From contig NZ_JACHNB010000001.1 in assembly GCF_014205225.1 (NCBI RefSeq), forward strand, positions 6,553,501-6,617,500: a DNA stretch of 64,000 bases. The letters are read 5' to 3'. This document shows positions 25,232-33,737 of this stretch, piece after piece. Numbering within the stretch: the first letter of the stretch is position 1; the number at the start of each line of letters is the position of its first letter. Under the pieces are notes generated by a model, which saw only the letters and a program-made list of their open reading frames with translations, was not told the DNA's origin and ran no database searches. This DNA is from Actinoplanes octamycinicus (GTDB lineage: Bacteria; Actinomycetota; Actinomycetes; Mycobacteriales; Micromonosporaceae). The position numbers were made by a program, and so were the translations under genes.

Positions 25232-26740
25232 TCAGCCGCGGCGCCACTTCTGGTTGGCGGTGCCGGCGCAGTCCCACAGCTGCAGCTTCGCGCCGTTGCC
25301 GTTCACCCAGTCCTTGATGTCCAGGCACTTGTTGGCCTGCGGGTTCACCAGGTCACCCGCGCCGCTGAGCACCCACTGCTGGGCCGGGTTCCCGCTGCAG
25401 TTGGCGATCTGGATGATCGCGCCGTTGGCGGTCGAGCCCCACGGGACGTCCAGGCACATGTTGTTGCCGGTGCGCAGCGCCCCGCCGACCGCCTCCCACT
25501 TCTGGGCGCCACTGCCGTTGCAGCCCCAGGTCTGCACCTGCACGCCGTCGGAGAAGTTGCTGTTCGGCACGTCTATGCACAGGTTGTTCCAGTTGCTGAT
25601 CAGGGCCGAGCCGCCGCCCCCGCCGCCGGTCGTGGTCAGCTGCAGGCCGTAGACCTGCAGGATCTCGTTGACCGGCTGGAACCACATGGTGCCGCCGCTG
25701 GAGCAGTTGCCGGTGCCGCCGGAGGTGACACCCTGCGCCTGGTTGCCGGAGATCCACGAGCCGCCGGAGTCACCCGGTTCGGCGCAGGCGTTGCTGCGGC
25801 TCAGGCCGGAGACCGCGCCCTGGGCGTAGTTGATCGTCTCGTTCTTGCCGAGCAGGGTGCCGCAGCGCCAGCCGGTGGTGCGGCCGGACCGGCAGATCGA
25901 GCTGCCGATCGCCGCCTCCTGCGAGCCGGCCACCAGGGCGTTCCCGCCGGCGTAGTTGTTCACCCAGGGCTGCGAGACCCAGTTGCCGTTGGTACGCACC
26001 CACGCGTAGTCGTTGCCGGGGAACGACGAGCCGGCGAAGGTGCCCTGGGCCTGGTTGTTGAAGCCGAGCGTGGGGCTGCCCGCGCCGCCGCAGTGACCGG
26101 CGGTGACGAAGCCGCCGGCGACCGGGAAGCCGACCGAGCAGAGCGTGTTGCCGTTGATCACGTACTGGTCGCCGCCGCGGGTGTCGTACATCGGCTGGGG
26201 TTGCTCGGCGGCGGTCCGCACGGTGACCGATCCGGCGCCGGAGGCGGCGGCGAAGGCGCGGGCGGCGGCCTCGGCGCCCGGCTTGGCGGTGATCACCAGC
26301 CGGTTCGCGACGGTGTCGACATACCAGCTGCGGACCGTGTCCGGGGCCTGCGCGCTGTGCCGGTCGAGGGTGGCGCGGGCGGCCGCCAGGTCACTCTCGC
26401 TGCGGCTGACCAGGGTCGGCACGGCGCCCTCGGCGCGGACCTTGGCGGCGTCTGCCTGGCTGGTGACCGCGACCGTGAGCCGGGTGGCACCCTCCGCGAT
26501 CCACGCGCCGCCGAAGTGTGTGCCCAACTGGGCGCGCAGGCGCTTCTCGACGACCGGGGCGGCCGCCTCGGTGGTGAGCCGCTGGGCGATCTGGTCGTCG
26601 GTGAGGTGCAGGTCGCGCCGCATGGCGGCGAACATCCCGGGGTCATTCGACTCGGCCGCGACGGCGGCCGACGGTGGGGACACCGCGAGGCCGGCGAGGA
26701 CGAGCGCGCCGGCGAGCAGGGTGGGGAGCGGACGGGGCAT
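25232..26740 (-). CDS. Secreted streptogrisin-type serine protease with ricin B lectin domain
   Basis: 502 residues from the ATG at 26740, preceded by AAGGACG. Signal peptide to about AAVAA, an alpha-lytic-type propeptide (residues about 30-185), then an S1 protease with triad His about 216 (TAGHCGG), Asp about 243 (GNDYAWV) and Ser about 325 (GDSGGSW). A GGGGGG linker leads to a ricin-type beta-trefoil with repeated CLD motifs and QxW endings (GAQKWE, PAQQWV, ANQKWR). The propeptide is a folding chaperone; the lectin domain probably docks the enzyme on polysaccharide. A LacI-type operator lies 32 bp upstream. Confidence 0.9.
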   Translation of the reverse strand: MPRPLPTLLAGALVLAGLAVSPPSAAVAAESNDPGMFAAMRRDLHLTDDQIAQRLTTEAAAPVVEKRLRAQLGTHFGGAWIAEGATRLTVAVTSQADAAKVRAEGAVPTLVSRSESDLAAARATLDRHSAQAPDTVRSWYVDTVANRLVITAKPGAEAAARAFAAASGAGSVTVRTAAEQPQPMYDTRGGDQYVINGNTLCSVGFPVAGGFVTAGHCGGAGSPTLGFNNQAQGTFAGSSFPGNDYAWVRTNGNWVSQPWVNNYAGGNALVAGSQEAAIGSSICRSGRTTGWRCGTLLGKNETINYAQGAVSGLSRSNACAEPGDSGGSWISGNQAQGVTSGGTGNCSSGGTMWFQPVNEILQVYGLQLTTTGGGGGGSALISNWNNLCIDVPNSNFSDGVQVQTWGCNGSGAQKWEAVGGALRTGNNMCLDVPWGSTANGAIIQIANCSGNPAQQWVLSGAGDLVNPQANKCLDIKDWVNGNGAKLQLWDCAGTANQKWRRG

Positions 26741-26771
26741 CGGAACGTCCTTCATGGTGGGGGATGGTGAA

Positions 26772-26783
26772 GAGAGCGCTCTC
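26772..26783 (-). promoter_or_regulatory. LacI-family operator-like palindrome upstream of the protease
   Basis: GAGAGCGCTCTC is a perfect 12-bp palindrome with the central AGCGCT core common to actinomycete LacI-family sugar regulators (cellulose-type CebR/CelR sites are TGGGAGCGCTCCCA). It is 32 bp before the protease start. This suggests that secretion of the lectin-tagged protease is tied to polysaccharide breakdown products (inference). Confidence 0.6.
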
Positions 26784-26825
26784 GGCTTGATTCTTCGCAC
26801 GCGTCCGCTCTACTGTCAACAAACC

Positions 26826-27218
26826 TCAACAAAGAAGTCCGTCAATATGAAGGAGCCGCTCTGGTCCGGCGCACTGCGCTTCGGCGTCCCCCATCGGGCC
26901 GCCCAGGGCTGCCAGTCGGCCCAGCGTGACCTCGTCGAGGACCGGGTTGCCCGCATCGGAAGGCGCTTCGTTCGCCGCGATCAGGTGTGCGGCCCGCCGG
27001 GCGAGAGCGGCCGTGTCCACGCCGGATCGGCACAGCGATGTCCACTGGGCCGCAGGCGTCGTCGCGGCCGGCCAGCGGACGCACCCGATCGGCATCCGCC
27101 GTCGATCCCGCGACGGCGGACCAGGCGGTCAGCTCGACGACCACCTCATCGACGCTTCGGTCGGCCGGCCCGGCGGCCTCGCGACCACGATCGATCCCCA
27201 GTAACCCATCGGCAGAGA
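26826..27218. other. Stretch without a supported gene
   Basis: Between the protease promoter and the HAD gene there are about 390 bp. Two short minus-strand frames (26826-27095 and 26842-27144) are open, but neither has a ribosome site, family likeness or consistent codon bias. VDTAALARRAAHLIAANEAPSDAGNPVLDEVTLGRLAALGG could be a scrap of a decayed gene. I see no hairpin or repeat. Confidence 0.4.
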
Positions 27219-27896
27219 CTAGTGACCATGGTCGGGAGTTCCGGCGCGGGGAAGGGTGCGCTGCCAGGCGGTGAGGTGGGGGAGGACGGCTCGCAGGTCG
27301 GGGCCGGTGGCGGCGGTGTGGGCGGCGGCTCGGGCGGCTTCGGTGGCGTTGAAGGCGACGGCCAGGCCGACTGAGGCGAACAATGGCAGGTCGGAGCGGC
27401 TGTCGCCGATGGCCGCGCAGTGCTGCGGGGGGACGCCCAGGTCAGTGGCGACGGTCCGGGCGAAGTCGCGTTTGGCCAGTTCGTCGAAGTAGGTGGCGAC
27501 CTCGCCGGTGTAGCGGCCGTCGGCCACCTCCAGGCTGGGGCCGCAGGAGCGGTCGAAGCCGAAGCGGTCGCACAGATAGGCGCCGACCGGGTCCCAGGCG
27601 AGCGTGGCCAGGACCGGGGCCAGCCGGTGGCCGCGGCACCACGCGACGGTCTCGGCGATGCCGTCGACCAGCGGCAGCGACTCCAGGAAGCCGCGCACCT
27701 CGGCCGGGGTCCGGGACGCCCAGCCGCGGGCGTCGATCACGCAGACCTCGTCGTTGGTCAGCGTGCCCGCGGCGTAACCGGCCTCCGCCTCGCGGACCGC
27801 CTCGGCGTGCCCGAGCAGGCCGGCCAGGTGCTGCCCACTGCTGGTCCGCGGGACCAGGGTGCCGTCGACGTCGAAGAACACCACTCCGCGGATCAC
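27219..27896 (-). CDS. HAD-IB family phosphatase (SerB-like)
   Basis: 225 residues. HAD motif I DVDGTL (nucleophile Asp about 9), motif III Lys in ELAKRDFARTVA, and motif IV GDSRSDLPLF. The cap region at residues 15-90 fits subclass IB, which includes phosphoserine phosphatase and the phosphatases paired with glycerol acyltransferases. Cytoplasmic; substrate undetermined. A copy of the intergenic motif TCCGGTCGTACCGGA lies 30 bp upstream. Confidence 0.83.
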   Translation of the reverse strand: MIRGVVFFDVDGTLVPRTSSGQHLAGLLGHAEAVREAEAGYAAGTLTNDEVCVIDARGWASRTPAEVRGFLESLPLVDGIAETVAWCRGHRLAPVLATLAWDPVGAYLCDRFGFDRSCGPSLEVADGRYTGEVATYFDELAKRDFARTVATDLGVPPQHCAAIGDSRSDLPLFASVGLAVAFNATEAARAAAHTAATGPDLRAVLPHLTAWQRTLPRAGTPDHGH

Positions 27897-28049
27897 CGCC
27901 GAAGGCTACCGGGTGGGGACGTGCTCCGGTCGTACCGGAAAGGGGTCTTGTCATGGAAATTCACGAGCGGAGGGGCGACAACCGGCGATGTGCGCGGCCC
28001 GGTCCCACCGCCAGGCTGGAGGCTCAGTCACCCGGTTAGGGGGAGGATC

Positions 28050-28148
28050 ATGGGTGCGGTCGCCCGGGAGAGTTCGCATCTGGCGTGCGCGCTGATCACG
28101 CTGCTCGTGCTGGGCATCGGCGCGCTCATCGCCTGGTTCCGCGATTAG
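28050..28148 (+). CDS. 32-residue single-span membrane peptide
   Basis: ATG at 28050 is preceded by a strong GGGGGAGG at about 6 nt. The product is MGAVARESSHLACALITLL then VLGIGALIAWFRD: a short polar N-terminus, a hydrophobic stretch of about 17 residues and an RD end. It ends 9 bp before the next gene, so the pair is probably co-translated. Such peptides often dock on larger membrane proteins; the nearby sensor kinases are possible partners (inference). Too short for most annotation pipelines. Confidence 0.6.
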   Translation: MGAVARESSHLACALITLLVLGIGALIAWFRD

Positions 28149-28157
28149 GGGAGCGGC

Positions 28158-28943
28158 ATGAGCAGGCCAGTCCGGTCCAAGGCGTTCGACGACTACTGCC
28201 GGACCATGATGTGCCCGCGCGGGCACCGGCGGTCCATCACCTTCATCGAGGGGTCCGGCGCGGAGATCACCGATCTCAGCGTGCGCGACCGGGCGCTGCT
28301 GGAGAACCCCACCGCCCGGTTCGCGGGCCAGCCGGTGCCCGGTTTCCTGCGGCGGCTCCGCCGGCTCGGCGACGACGTGCTCGGCGGGGTCACCGTGACC
28401 CGGTTCCGGTCCGACTCGGTGATCGCCTGCGGACCGTGCGGGGAGGAGTGGCCGGTGTTCGTGCCGGCGCTGGGCGGCGCCGTGCAGGTCCGGCGGGAGC
28501 GGGCGGTCCGGATCGAGACGACGCCGCTCGGCGAGGAGGTGTCCACGATCGATCACAGCGCGGTCCCGGTCGACTCGACGGTGTCGGTGCAGATCTCGTG
28601 CGGCTGGACCAAGTCGATCGAGATCGAGTGGGGGCGGACCACGACGCGTACCGGGACGGTCCGGGTGGGCGCCAGCCACGGGGCGCTGAGCCTGTCGCTG
28701 CAGCGGCAGGTCCAGGAGAGCCTGAACGAACGGCACAAGATCAGTACGCAGCAGGCGCAGACGTACGCGACGTCGGTCGAGGTGCGGGTGCCGGCGCACG
28801 CGGTCGCCGAGGTGGTGACCCGCTGGAAGCAGCGGTGGCGGGTGATCGAGTACGACCTGTGGGTGCCGGAGGGGGAGGAGGTGACGGTGGTCTGCCGGCT
28901 CGCCGACGGGCCGTCCTACGATTCCGCGCTGCGATTCCGCTGA
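28158..28943 (+). CDS. Unrecognised protein: zinc-ribbon-like N-terminus and beta-hairpin-rich C-terminus
   Basis: 261 residues, ATG with GGGGAGCGG upstream. A CPRGH near residue 19 and a CGPCGEEW near residue 94 could form a split zinc ribbon. Residues about 130-235 alternate polar and hydrophobic residues: SVQISCGWTKSIEIEWGRTTTRTGTVRVG, then SLSLQRQVQES and VEVRVPAHAVAEVVTRWKQRW. That rhythm and the Pro-containing strand recall aerolysin/ETX-MTX2-type proteins, but I see no decisive motif. No signal peptide. Neighbours are the 32-residue membrane peptide (9 bp) and a sensor kinase (54 bp downstream). Confidence 0.65.
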   Translation: MSRPVRSKAFDDYCRTMMCPRGHRRSITFIEGSGAEITDLSVRDRALLENPTARFAGQPVPGFLRRLRRLGDDVLGGVTVTRFRSDSVIACGPCGEEWPVFVPALGGAVQVRRERAVRIETTPLGEEVSTIDHSAVPVDSTVSVQISCGWTKSIEIEWGRTTTRTGTVRVGASHGALSLSLQRQVQESLNERHKISTQQAQTYATSVEVRVPAHAVAEVVTRWKQRWRVIEYDLWVPEGEEVTVVCRLADGPSYDSALRFR

Positions 28944-28997
28944 CGAGTCCCCGACTCTCGGGTGCCGGCGCCGGGCTGCGGGCGCCAGCATGGACGG

Positions 28998-30623
28998 GTG
29001 AACCGCCGGCGTCTGGTCGCGGCCGTGGCGGTGCTGACAGCGATCGGGGCGGACCTGTGGCTGGGCGTCTGCTACGCCACCGGCCCGTGGCCGCTGGTCG
29101 CCTCCGAGATCACGCTCGGCGGCTGCTGCGCGATCACCGGGCTGGTGCTGTGGTCCGCCGTCCGGTCGCGTCGTCGTGCCGGTGGGCTGCTGACCCTCTT
29201 CGGGCTGGTGGTGCTGGTCGGCGCGCCGTACTGTTTCGGCCTGTCCGCCGCGGCTCCCGGCGGGACGCTCGCCCGGCTGCTCGGCGAGCCGGCCTACTGG
29301 CTGCGTTACGCGGTGGCCGGCCACCTCCTGCTGAGCTGCCCGTCGTTCCGGCTCGCCCGGCACTCCGCCGAGTCGGTCGTCGTCCGCAGCGGCTACGCGC
29401 TGGTCCCGATCACCCTGCTCCGGCCGGAGATCTGGCCGGCCTGGCTGCTGTTCACCGCGGTCGCCGCCGGGACGCTGGCCCGCCGGTTCGCGCTGGCCAG
29501 CCCCGGGCGGCGACACGACGAGGCGTTCGTGGTGCCGGCCGCCGTCGTCGCGTCGGCCCTCTACACCGGCATGCTGGTCACCGGCCCGAACACGGTGCTC
29601 ACCGGCGCGGCGCTGGCCGCCGTCACGGCGGCGTTCCTGGGCGGCCTGCTGGGCCGGCGGCTGGCCTTCGCCTCGGTGGGCCGGGCGGTGCGCCGTCTGG
29701 GCGCGGTCCCCGCCGACCGGGTGGAGCGGGCGCTCGCCGAGGCGCTGCACGATCCCGGGCTGCGGGTGGTGTTCCCGACGCCGGCCGGGCGGCTGGACGT
29801 CGCCGGCGCGCCCTTCCGCCCGGCGGACGACCGGCGGCGGGCCGAGACGCCGCTGGGCGCCGAGCCGCGGGCGATCCTGGTGCACGACCCGGTGCTGGCC
29901 GAGCACCGGGACCTGCTGGCCTCCGCCTCGGCCGCCGCCCGGCTGGCCCTGGACAACGCCCGGTTGCACGCCGAGCTGCGGGCCAAGCTGGCCGAGGGGC
30001 GCGCCTCCCGGCTGCGGATCGCGGTCGCCACCGACCGGGAACGCCGCCGCCTGGAGGACGACCTGCGGCACGGCCCCCGGCGACGCCTGCGGGAGATCGA
30101 GCGGCGGCTCGGCGACCTGCTGCCGCTGCTGCCCGACGACCGGGACCGCACCCGGGTGCGCCACCTGCAAGAGGCGGTCCGGGACGGGATCGGCGAGCTG
30201 GACCGGCTCGGCCGGGGCCTCCTGCCCGAGGTGCTGACCACGCGCGGGCTGGGGCCCGCTCTGCGCGAGATGGCCCGCTGGGCTCCCGGCGAGGTGCACC
30301 TTGACGTACGGCTGCCGGACCGCCTCGACCCGCTGCTCGAGGCGACCGCGTACTACGTGGTCAGCGAGGGCCTGCAGAACGTCACCAAGCACACCGGTCG
30401 CCGGGCTGCCCGGGTCCGTGCCGTCCGGGAGGACGCGGCGCTGGTGGTGACCGTGGCCGACGACGGTCCCGGCGGCGCCCGGGTGGATGGCGGCACCGGG
30501 CTGCGCGGCCTGGCCGACCGGGTCGCCGCCGTCGGCGGCCGGCTGACCGTCGACTCACCGCCGGGCGGCGGCACCGTCCTGCGCGCCGACCTGCCGGTGG
30601 CGGTCGGCCCGGCCGAATCATGA
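28998..30623 (+). CDS. NarL-type membrane sensor kinase lacking the phosphoacceptor histidine
   Basis: 541 residues from the GTG at 28998. About seven N-terminal membrane segments, a linker with DPGLRVVFPTPAGRLDVAG, a dimerisation helix and an HATPase domain. The usual ERDLHDGAQQRL motif is EDDLRHGPRRRL: Arg357 sits where the phosphorylated His should be and Pro360 follows. The ATP-binding part is intact: N-box LQNVTKHT (Asn461), DDGPGG (Asp488-489) and GTGLRGLADRVAAVGG. It is the 5' member of a kinase pair; see the next gene. Confidence 0.85.
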   Translation: MNRRRLVAAVAVLTAIGADLWLGVCYATGPWPLVASEITLGGCCAITGLVLWSAVRSRRRAGGLLTLFGLVVLVGAPYCFGLSAAAPGGTLARLLGEPAYWLRYAVAGHLLLSCPSFRLARHSAESVVVRSGYALVPITLLRPEIWPAWLLFTAVAAGTLARRFALASPGRRHDEAFVVPAAVVASALYTGMLVTGPNTVLTGAALAAVTAAFLGGLLGRRLAFASVGRAVRRLGAVPADRVERALAEALHDPGLRVVFPTPAGRLDVAGAPFRPADDRRRAETPLGAEPRAILVHDPVLAEHRDLLASASAAARLALDNARLHAELRAKLAEGRASRLRIAVATDRERRRLEDDLRHGPRRRLREIERRLGDLLPLLPDDRDRTRVRHLQEAVRDGIGELDRLGRGLLPEVLTTRGLGPALREMARWAPGEVHLDVRLPDRLDPLLEATAYYVVSEGLQNVTKHTGRRAARVRAVREDAALVVTVADDGPGGARVDGGTGLRGLADRVAAVGGRLTVDSPPGGGTVLRADLPVAVGPAES

Positions 30624-30632
30624 CTTTCGGCT

Positions 30633-32372
30633 ATGGACATCGCGGCGCGGAGGGAGCCTGCTGGACACATGGCCCGGTCGCGTCGCGCGTCGCCGGCCGC
30701 GGACCCGCCGAGCCTGCTGCTGGTGGGCCTCGGTCTGCTGGTCGCCGCGCTGCTCGCCGCGGACGTCGCGATCGGGCTGGCGATCGACACCCGGGCCCGC
30801 GGGTTCCTCGCCTCCGACCTGGGGCTGGCGCTGGCCTTCGTGATCCCCGGGCTGGTCGCGTTGCGGCTGCGGAGCACCGGGACGACCGGCCGGTGGATGC
30901 TGGCGCTCGGGCTGGTGATGCTGGTGGAGAGCCCGTACGGCTACGCCTACCCGCCGGACACCCCGGGCGCCCTGGCGATCCTGGTGGTCGGCGAGGCGAC
31001 GTACTGGGTGCAGTACGCGATCGCCGGGCGGATCCTGCTGGCCTATCCGACCGGGCGGCTGCCGGGCGGGGCCGAGCGCCGGCTGGTCCGGGTGGCCTAC
31101 GCGCTGGCGGCGATCGGCAGCGTGGCCCGGGTGGCGGCGCAGTTGCGGTACGGGACCGACGCGTACCTCGAAGCCACCGCCGTCCTGCAGTTCGCCTGGG
31201 TGGTGATGGGCGTGCTGGCCGCGGCGCTGATCGTGGTGCGGCTGGCCCAGGCGCGGCCGGTGCGCCGGGAGAGCCGGTTCCCGGCCGGCGCCGCCGCCCT
31301 GGCGCTGGCGGTCTTCGTCGCCGCCTTCCTGTTCCTCGCGACCTACGGCCCGCCCGGGGTGGCCACCACCGCCGTGCTGTTCGTGGCGATGGCCTGGACG
31401 TGCGTGACCGCGATCTCGGTGACCTTCCTCGTCCGGCTGTTGCGCGAGCACCTCGCCCCGGCCTCGGTCGCCGACCTGCTCTATCGCCTCGAGCACGTGC
31501 CGGCCGCCGACGTGGAACAGACGCTGGCCGAGACGGTCCGCGACCCCGGGCTGCGGGTGGTGTTCCCGACCCCGGACGGCCCGGTCGACGTGGCCGGCAA
31601 CCGGCTCGACCCAGCCACCGTGGCCGGCCTGGCCACCACCCCGCTCGGTGATCCGCCGGTGGCGCTCCTGATGCACGACCCGGACCTGGCGCACCGGCAC
31701 CAGCTGCTGCCGGCGGTCGCCGACGCGGCCCGGATCGCGCTGGACAACGCCCGGCTGCGCGCCGAGGTGCTGGCCCAGCTGAACGAGGTGCGGACCTCCC
31801 GGCGCCGGCTCGCCACCGCGGCCGACCAGCAGCGCCGGGAACTGGAACGGGACCTGCACGACGGGGCGCAGCAGCGGCTGCTCGGCATCGGGTGCACGCT
31901 CGGGGTGCTGCGCGCGTCGCTGGCCGAGCCGGCGCAGCGGGCGGTGATCGAGGACGTGGAACGCCAGCTGCGCGGCACCATCGCCGAGCTGCGGGCGATC
32001 GCGCACGGGCTGCGGCCGCCGATCCTGACCGACCAGGGTCTGGAGCCGACGCTGGCCTGGCTGAGCCGGCACGCCAAGGTCCGGGTCCGGCTGGACGTGC
32101 GGGTGCCGGAGCGGCCCGCCCCGATCGTCGAGGCCACGGCGTACGACCTGGTCCGCGAGGCACTGGACCGGATCGGCCGGACCGACGGGGACGCGCGGGC
32201 GGACGTGTCGGTGGCCCGGGACGGCGACCGGCTGGTGATCGAGGTGACCGGCCCGGGACCGGTCGGGGCGGACCCCGGCCTGATCGAACTCACCGACCAG
32301 GTCGCCGCGGTGGGCGGCACGCTCGCCGCCGACCGGGCCCGGATCCGGGCGGAGCTGCCATGGACATCGTGA
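30633..32372 (+). CDS. NarL-type membrane sensor kinase with intact histidine but degenerate ATP-binding domain
   Basis: 579 residues (ATG 30633; ATG 30669 also possible). Paralogue of the preceding kinase: membrane segments, DPGLRVVFPTPDGPVDVAG linker, and an intact phosphoacceptor motif ERDLHDGAQQRL (His409). The HATPase domain is degenerate: N-box is EALDRIGRTD (Arg513 for the essential Asn), the DDGxGG box is TGPGPVG, and the G-box is GLIELTDQVAAVGG. It should bind ATP poorly, yet can accept a phosphoryl group. It starts 9 bp after its partner and overlaps the response regulator by 13 nt. Confidence 0.85.
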   Translation: MDIAARREPAGHMARSRRASPAADPPSLLLVGLGLLVAALLAADVAIGLAIDTRARGFLASDLGLALAFVIPGLVALRLRSTGTTGRWMLALGLVMLVESPYGYAYPPDTPGALAILVVGEATYWVQYAIAGRILLAYPTGRLPGGAERRLVRVAYALAAIGSVARVAAQLRYGTDAYLEATAVLQFAWVVMGVLAAALIVVRLAQARPVRRESRFPAGAAALALAVFVAAFLFLATYGPPGVATTAVLFVAMAWTCVTAISVTFLVRLLREHLAPASVADLLYRLEHVPAADVEQTLAETVRDPGLRVVFPTPDGPVDVAGNRLDPATVAGLATTPLGDPPVALLMHDPDLAHRHQLLPAVADAARIALDNARLRAEVLAQLNEVRTSRRRLATAADQQRRELERDLHDGAQQRLLGIGCTLGVLRASLAEPAQRAVIEDVERQLRGTIAELRAIAHGLRPPILTDQGLEPTLAWLSRHAKVRVRLDVRVPERPAPIVEATAYDLVREALDRIGRTDGDARADVSVARDGDRLVIEVTGPGPVGADPGLIELTDQVAAVGGTLAADRARIRAELPWTS

Positions 32373-33007
32373 TCGTCGACGACTCGATCATCGCCCGGGA
32401 GGGGCTGCGGCAGCTGCTCGAAGTGGAGGGCCACCGGGTGGTCGACGTGGTGGGCCGGCCCGCGGACACCGCCGCCAGCGTGGCGGTGCACCACCCGGAC
32501 GGCGTCATCATGGACATCCGGATGCCGCCGACCTTCACCGACGAGGGCATCCGGCTCGCCATCGACCTGCGGACCGCGCATCCCGGCCTGCGGGTGCTGG
32601 TGCTGTCCCAGTACGCGGTGCCGGAGTACGCCACCCGGCTGCTGGAGGCCGGCGCGGCCGGCACCGGCTACCTGCTCAAGGACCGCATCCTGGAACCGTT
32701 GCAGCTGAGCCATGCGCTGCGCCGCCTCGGCGAGGGCGGCACCGTGGTCGACTCCGACCTGGTCGGCGAGCTGATCTTCTCGCGCCAGGGCGACGACGTG
32801 CTCAGCCGGCTCAGCGCCCGGGAGCGCGAGGTGCTGACCCTGATGGCCGAGGGCTTGTCGGACAAGGGCATCGCCGAGCGGATGTGGGTGTCCACGCACA
32901 CCGTCGGCACCCACATCCAGCACATCTTCCAGAAGCTCGACCTGCCCGGCGCCGCCACCAGCAACCGCCGGGTGCTGGCCGTCCTCGCCCTGCTGCAGCG
33001 CCGCTGA
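32360..33007 (+). CDS. NarL/LuxR-type response regulator
   Basis: 215 residues. Receiver domain with the acidic pair DD at residues 7-8, phosphorylatable Asp in GVIMDIRMPP (about 52), Ser/Thr in VLVLSQYA and Lys in YLLKDRI. LuxR-type helix-turn-helix at the C-terminus (LSAREREVLTLMAEGLSDKGIAERMWVSTHTVGTHIQHIFQKL). It overlaps the second kinase by 13 nt and is its evident partner. Target unknown; the secreted protein 190 bp downstream is one possibility. Confidence 0.9.
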   Translation: MDIVIVDDSIIAREGLRQLLEVEGHRVVDVVGRPADTAASVAVHHPDGVIMDIRMPPTFTDEGIRLAIDLRTAHPGLRVLVLSQYAVPEYATRLLEAGAAGTGYLLKDRILEPLQLSHALRRLGEGGTVVDSDLVGELIFSRQGDDVLSRLSAREREVLTLMAEGLSDKGIAERMWVSTHTVGTHIQHIFQKLDLPGAATSNRRVLAVLALLQRR

Positions 33008-33199
33008 CCGGGACCAGATCGCCAGCGACCCGATGCGCGCCGGACGGCCTGCGATGGGTCAGCCCCTGAGGCTGTTCGGCGTCGTTCCGGACAGTTCGGA
33101 GTCGTTCGGACCGGTGGTCGGACACCGTGCCGGCGAGGTCTGCTGTCCTGGCGCCCGACATCCTCAGGCGCTTGTTCCCAGCAGGCGAGGAGTCTCTTC

Positions 33200-33610
33200 A
33201 TGGCAGCGGTTCTCAGGCGTGTCACGGCGGCGGCGGCGACGGTCGTGGCCACGCTCGCACTGACCTCGACGCCGGTCAAAGCCACCCCGGACGGCCGGAA
33301 CTATGTGTACAACGGCAGTTCCCTCGGCCTCGGCGTCATGCATCTCTTCGACGGCCACTACGGCAGCGGCAAATACGACCAGGTTCTGCCCGCCTACCAG
33401 CGCAGCGACGTCCGGTTCCCGACCTGGTCCACCACCGAGGGCGTCTACATCGGTCCCGGCTACTGCGCGCAGATCTCGGTGCGCTGGAACGCCAACCTCG
33501 AGTGGAACCGGAACCCGGACATCCGCGGCCCCATCCAGCTCTACACCGACCCTGGCTACTACTGGAAGGTGGTCCAGTACAAGGCGAGGAGTGCTTCGTC
33601 CTGCGTCTAG
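33200..33610 (+). CDS. Small secreted protein
   Basis: 136 residues with signal peptide MAAVLRRVTAAAATVVATLALTSTPVKA. The mature part of about 108 residues is rich in Tyr, Trp and Gly (NYVYNGSSLGLGVMHLFDGHYGSGKYDQVLPAYQRSDVRFP; GYCAQISVRWNANLEW) and has two cysteines. The aromatic-rich beta pattern suggests a carbohydrate-binding or inhibitor-like sandwich, but I recognise no family. It may be controlled by the two-component system upstream. Confidence 0.72.
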   Translation: MAAVLRRVTAAAATVVATLALTSTPVKATPDGRNYVYNGSSLGLGVMHLFDGHYGSGKYDQVLPAYQRSDVRFPTWSTTEGVYIGPGYCAQISVRWNANLEWNRNPDIRGPIQLYTDPGYYWKVVQYKARSASSCV

Positions 33611-33662
33611 TTCACGCCGCGCGGCTCCGGCCGTACCGAAGAATCGGGTCTGACGGAACGAA

Positions 33663-33737
33663 ATGGCGCTGCTCAGTGCCCGGGAGCGCGAGGTGCGGAC
33701 CCTGATGGCCGTCCTCGCGCTCCTGCGGTCGCGCTAG
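33663..33737 (+). pseudogene. Scar of a duplicated LuxR-type response regulator 3' end
   Basis: A 24-residue frame reads MALLSARERE VRTLMA then VLALLRSR. The first part matches the regulator LSAREREVLTLMA (32 nt with one difference from the 32814 region) and the last part matches its C-terminus VLAVLALLQRR. About 110 nt between are deleted. This is a degraded second copy of the end of the gene at 32360-33007, left by duplication and deletion around the secreted-protein gene. Confidence 0.7.

Noticed and set aside
26826..27144. Two overlapping minus-strand frames of 89 and 100 codons
   Set aside because: No ribosome sites, no family likeness and mutually exclusive frames.
27953..28039. 28-codon frame before the membrane peptide gene
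   Set aside because: It has an AAAGGGG upstream, but the product (Arg-rich, no pattern) has no feature and codon use is not biased.
27951..30392. Minus-strand open frame of 813 codons
   Set aside because: Antisense to the zinc-ribbon protein and first kinase genes; no coding signal of its own.
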